The notes beneath the pieces were generated by a model. That model was not told the DNA's origin, did not search any database, and worked only from the letters and a program-made list of their open reading frames with translations. DNA of 64,000 nt from Sipunculus nudus (Eukaryota; Annelida; Sipuncula; Golfingiida; Sipunculidae), in NCBI GenBank assembly GCA_026874595.1, contig CM049322.1:49329340-49393339 (forward strand), written 5' to 3'. Shown in pieces: positions 59,971-64,000 of this stretch (the stretch's first letter is position 1; every line of letters begins with the position of its first letter). Both the position numbers and the translations under genes were made by a program.

Positions 59971-62900
59971 ATATCATTCTTATCAAATGAATACCTTCAT
60001 CCTTATTCAACAGACAGTGCCACCAACAATCCATGGACTTATCCTTGTGCATACTGTGGCTGCCTTTCAATTCACAAAAATAAATATTTACGATTTTCAA
60101 TTCTTCTGTGTTTCTCGTGGAATTCATTTTCAAGATTTTACATTCAGAACTTGCTCATAATGAATGGCCCGTTTGATTATATCAATTACCTTTTATGCAC
60201 GCAAAATTTCACAATTGTAAGAGGAGCTGAGGGAACATTGCGTTTGTTGGACATTCTCATGCAATAATGAAGATATACAAAATAATTGATATTATTTAAG
60301 TTAGCAGTTATTTATTATCGGGTATATAGATTATGCTATATATATGTAATATATTTGCCTTTTGCGAAATATCATGAATTTCAAACCTTGGGGAAAAAGC
60401 AACCACTGTTTATTTCATTCCCAGGTTGCCTTATACAATTGCCATGGTGCCCAGTCTCTTACAAGGGCTGAAACGACAAAAGTCTGTTTCGTCCCCTCAT
60501 GTTCACCTTTTTTTTGTTTTTTTTTTTTTGCTATGAAATTTTATTTAAGTTACATTTCAAGGAAAAAAAAAATGGAGAGGAGAGGGTTAAAAGACCTAAT
60601 TTTCAACAAAGTAAATAAATAACTTCTTTACACGTTATCTAAGAACCACAATTATTTGAAAATATGAAAAATCAGTCTACATTTTACAACATATCAGACC
60701 CACCTATGGCGGTCAGGGTAATTGGTCACATGCGAAAACATCCACAACTGAAGCTGCTTATTGGATGATGTAATGTTGGCTACTCATGCAGGGACACATC
60801 CTATCTGCCTAGATCATTGTGAAGATATTTAAAGTTGTGAAACAAACATGGGATTTATTGTAAAATTCTTAATTGTCATAGTAGGTTGTCACTTCCTAAT
60901 GTAGTTTTCCAGGAAATCGAAAAATATTAACTTTTATGAAAATAATCTACAAAAACATGTTGCAATGAGCAGTTGGTGGTAGATAAAACAAAGGTAGGCT
61001 CCAACATGCTCCACTGGGCAAGTGTATCCAGTATTTATCATTACTCAAAGGCCTTTATCTTAACAAATCTATAGCTAGCCGTTTTCTTTCATGGAGAAAT
61101 GATAATATCGAATGATCAAACTGATTACATTTGTTTTTCATCTTAAATCTTTTATTCTAAGGATGATTATTTAGTTCAGAAATATAGGAGTAAAAATATA
61201 TGAATGATGATATTGACTTTTAATCAGGCAAAAATTGACTTTCCAAAGTGATTGAAAATATGAAATAGTGAAGGATTCATATTTTGTAAATTGTGAATAT
61301 TTGCACTTGTTAAACCTGTTGCTTGTCTTAAAGCAACAGATATAGTCACATTTTGCATAAAGTTCGATCCATACTTTGGCAGTGATTGATAATTTTTCAT
61401 ACCGTTTTTCTGACAATTCTGTACTTTCTATTGTGCAAGATCTTATACTTGTTGTTGTAAAGGAAACAGTGACAGCACTGTATTACAATAAATTATGATT
61501 TCTACTGAAAGAACTTAAGCTAGATCTGTGTTTTTAGATGAACCAATACTGGTCAACTTCATACCAGTGGCCATCATTCGCAAAGGTTCATGTTATTTAA
61601 CATAGAATTTATTTGTAAAACATGTATTGTATTTACACTGTTCATTTGTAGAATAAGTGAAATTATTTCCTTGATAAGGTTGTTTCTGTTTTTTTTTTAT
61701 TGTGTATATAGAATCAGAACTTAATTTTAACCCTCGATGTCCTTTTGGCTTAGTTAATTATTCTCAAACATGTTCAGCATATGTAAAAAAATAAGCACAA
61801 TATTGCACAAAGGTTTACCAGGATATTAAGTACAATAAGTCCTAATAAAAAATATTCAAAGGTTTCTGGTTTTACACCAAAAAATGGTTTGTTAGGCACA
61901 CAAAATGAAGTTTGGCTTCTCAGGACTGTGCTGGCGTAAGTTTACCCCCCCCCCCCCTCCAAGCCCCGCATGTCACATTTTATTTTGATATTCAATGGAA
62001 TCTTACCAATTTTAGGCTCACGCTGCTTGGACATTGCTTTCTAAAAGATACAATGATGCAATTTTGATACTGTTTCTCTTGTTACGTAGTACTATGTTAT
62101 TATCATGCTTTTCCCTGGTCACATGACATTTTTATCGAAACGTACAAAAAAAGGTAAAAAGAAAATTACACTAATTCCTGAGTCGTTTTGAAAGTAGGTT
62201 AAATATTGTCTGACGAGATGTAGCTCTATATATAAATATAAGACTTCGGCAAGGCTATGAGATCTGTGATGTACACCATTGTGGATATTTTTAACATTTT
62301 ATGATGAGTTTAAAGCAGTGGTGTTCCAATTAGTTGATTATATTAATGGTTCGTTGTTTGATTTTGAGCGTCAGAGGCTTACCCATACTTTCTTGAAAGC
62401 TCTCTCAAGATACAACTGTTTTATTATAAATATATACATACGTTTCAAGAAATAAAAAAGGCTATTTCCGCTTTAGGTTTAATAAACATCTTCGTTTCTA
62501 CAGAAGTTGACTCTTAAAAGGAAGCTAAAGGATTACAGTACAAGGTTTTTCTATTCTATAGACTTCAGAAATATTACCTATTTTTTCTATTTACGTACCG
62601 GTCAAAATTTCATAAATTGTATTTCATTACATACGTGTACCACTTTATCTTTTAACTTGTGTTCCGCAATGAACCCATTTCCGAGAGAATGGCCAGCTTA
62701 TGTTTATTGACAAACGATTACTTAAAACGTTCTTTACCTATCCCCTCATTGAACAACCAGTTTGATAAAGTGCCTTCAGAAATTTGTTTCACTCAATTAT
62801 TAACCACAGAAATGGCAATGAGCAACAGATAGATATGCATTTTAACAAAGATAGTTGAATCATATAATATAATAACAAGGCCTACAGGCCTAATGCGAAC

Positions 62901-63002
62901 ATGTGCATTGGAAAATACACCAGGTATAATGCTTCAATGCTGGACCATTACTTTTCATGTATATGAACTATGCAAGTACTAAACATTTTGAAAAAGAAAC
63001 AA
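59971..63002. other. no gene seen
   Basis: AT-rich sequence with A/T tracts and a C tract (61946-61957). Short openings have no recognised family. Confidence 0.5.
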
Positions 63003-63230
63003 TTACACAAACATCACTCGAAATTCTGGCATAGGTGCACACAACACTATAAGATTGTAGCTGGCACCACCAGTCTTGTATACAACGAAGCTATTAGAGA
63101 TATATACATAAGCCCAATTTAAGACTGATATATCAAACCCCTCTTGAGAAAAACGTGTGCAAAAGTCATGGTAGGTGGCGACGCCTGTCTTGTGAGCGAG
63201 AAAGCCATCAAAGACACATAGACTGGTCAA
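63003..63230 (-). repeat. duplicated unit of about 108 bp, open on the minus strand
   Basis: The 75-codon minus-strand opening is an internal duplication: SLCVFDGFLAHKTGVATYHD resembles AYVYISNSFVVYKTGGASYN 36 codons later. It could be a fragment of repeated domains in a gene lying beyond the window, or a non-coding tandem pair. No splice sites are convincing. Confidence 0.3.
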
Positions 63231-63589
63231 AATATTAGGCCACTACATCAAACTTACCTTGAGTCTGATGCATGGGGCTGACCAGGCTTAGGTGAGAAAG
63301 GCTGTTGCCCCGAGTGAACTGTGACAAATTGCTTGCTCAGACTACTGCACTGAGTGAACTCATGACCTGCACCTGGTTAGACTGAGTGAACTTTTGACCT
63401 GTACCTGGCTGCACTGTCTCTCTTGACCTGTTGCATAATCTGACACAGTTGGCAGTCTGCCAAAGCTATAAATAGAATGCAGCTAGATGTTTCTGTGTAT
63501 CTGCTTCACACAGCTAACATATATGGTAAACTGACTCAATTGAACCTTTATAATAAAGCCAAAATGCTTTCTTTGGAACCATAAAAGAC
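63231..63589. other. degenerate CTGCACTGAGTGAAC repeats and a TATA-like box
   Basis: Loose repeats of ACTGAGTGAACT and TGACCTGCACCTGG lie at 63340-63420. TATAAATA at 63467-63474 is preceded by a less AT-rich stretch; a promoter is possible but no gene follows inside the window. Confidence 0.25.
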
Positions 63590-64000
63590 AATTATTATAA
63601 GAATTATTCAGGGGATTATTCTTGTAAAATATTAAACAAATTGGCCTCAGTAGGGTCAATTTTTACAGGTTTATAACTCATATGGGAAAATACAGCAAAA
63701 TGGCTAAGTTAAGCTTCCCATAACTCAGCCAAAAATCACTGAACCAAAACCATTTGAACAAATTTGAATTCTCAACATCTAAGGATAATTAATGCGTGAG
63801 ATTAAAGAATTTGGCCCAGTGGTTTTTGAGGAGAAGATCTTTGTAGCCACTGAGCTAAAATGGGCTGTTACAGCATATGACTAAATCCAGCTTCCCATAA
63901 CTAAGCCAAAAGTCACTGAACTTGGACCATTTGAACAATTTCAGAAAGCACTACCCTAGGATCATTTCTGTGCGATATTAAACTATTTGGCCATATGGTT
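63590..64000 (+). repeat. tandem repeat, period about 178 bp, running off the window
   Basis: AGCTTCCCATAACTMAGCCA occurs at 63711 and 63889, with CACTGAAC..ACCATTTGAACAA, GGATMATT and GCGAGATTAAA-like blocks repeating in order. An earlier partial unit is visible from about 63590. Confidence 0.8.

Overview
The window looks like animal nuclear DNA, most likely from a mollusc or another lophotrochozoan. It is AT-rich, with one intron-rich gene and one intronless Toll-like receptor copy in a dense background of decayed transposable elements, minisatellites and long (AT)n tracts. The taxon is an inference from gene style and repeat types; no sequence search was possible.

Layout. 1-2074: the 3' part of a Toll-like receptor (LRRs, LRR C-cap, transmembrane helix, TIR domain) carrying one frameshift and one in-frame stop. 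2.1-11.5 kb: a hAT-like non-autonomous element with 8-bp target duplications, lying at the left of a ~3.5 kb segment that is directly duplicated about 4.7 kb downstream. 11.5-24.8 kb: no convincing genes; two or three pogo/Tigger-like terminal-repeat elements, a 12-copy 43-bp minisatellite, a ~16-copy degenerate 47-bp minisatellite and several (AT)n arrays. 24.8-27.7 kb: a ~470-bp inverted-repeat element followed by a 2.4-kb element with ~270-bp inverted ends and a 9-bp target duplication (Mutator-like). 28-42 kb: LINE fragments (CR1-like and L1-like), a pair of 270-bp inverted arms around the L1-like relic, and an 883-bp element with inverted ends built from a short repeated unit.

42,127-58,872 (+) is the one intact gene: a six-exon beta-1,4-galactosyltransferase-family (GT7) Golgi enzyme of 358 residues. 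All five introns are GT-AG, the phases agree, and the alignable parts run nearly gap-free against vertebrate B4GALT1. Ile243 occupies the donor-specificity position (Tyr289 in bovine B4GALT1), which points to GalNAc rather than Gal transfer. Ile298 occupies a metal-ligand position (Met344). Its 9-kb third intron holds an antisense CR1-like LINE that was itself hit by a 466-bp hAT-like element with 8-bp target duplications. A ten-copy 47-bp minisatellite starts across the gene's stop codon and fills the proximal 3' UTR.

59-64 kb: a tRNA-derived SINE, then mostly featureless AT-rich DNA, ending in a ~178-bp tandem repeat. The two genes have no obvious shared pathway. No rRNA, true tRNA, CRISPR or prokaryotic-type operon was seen.
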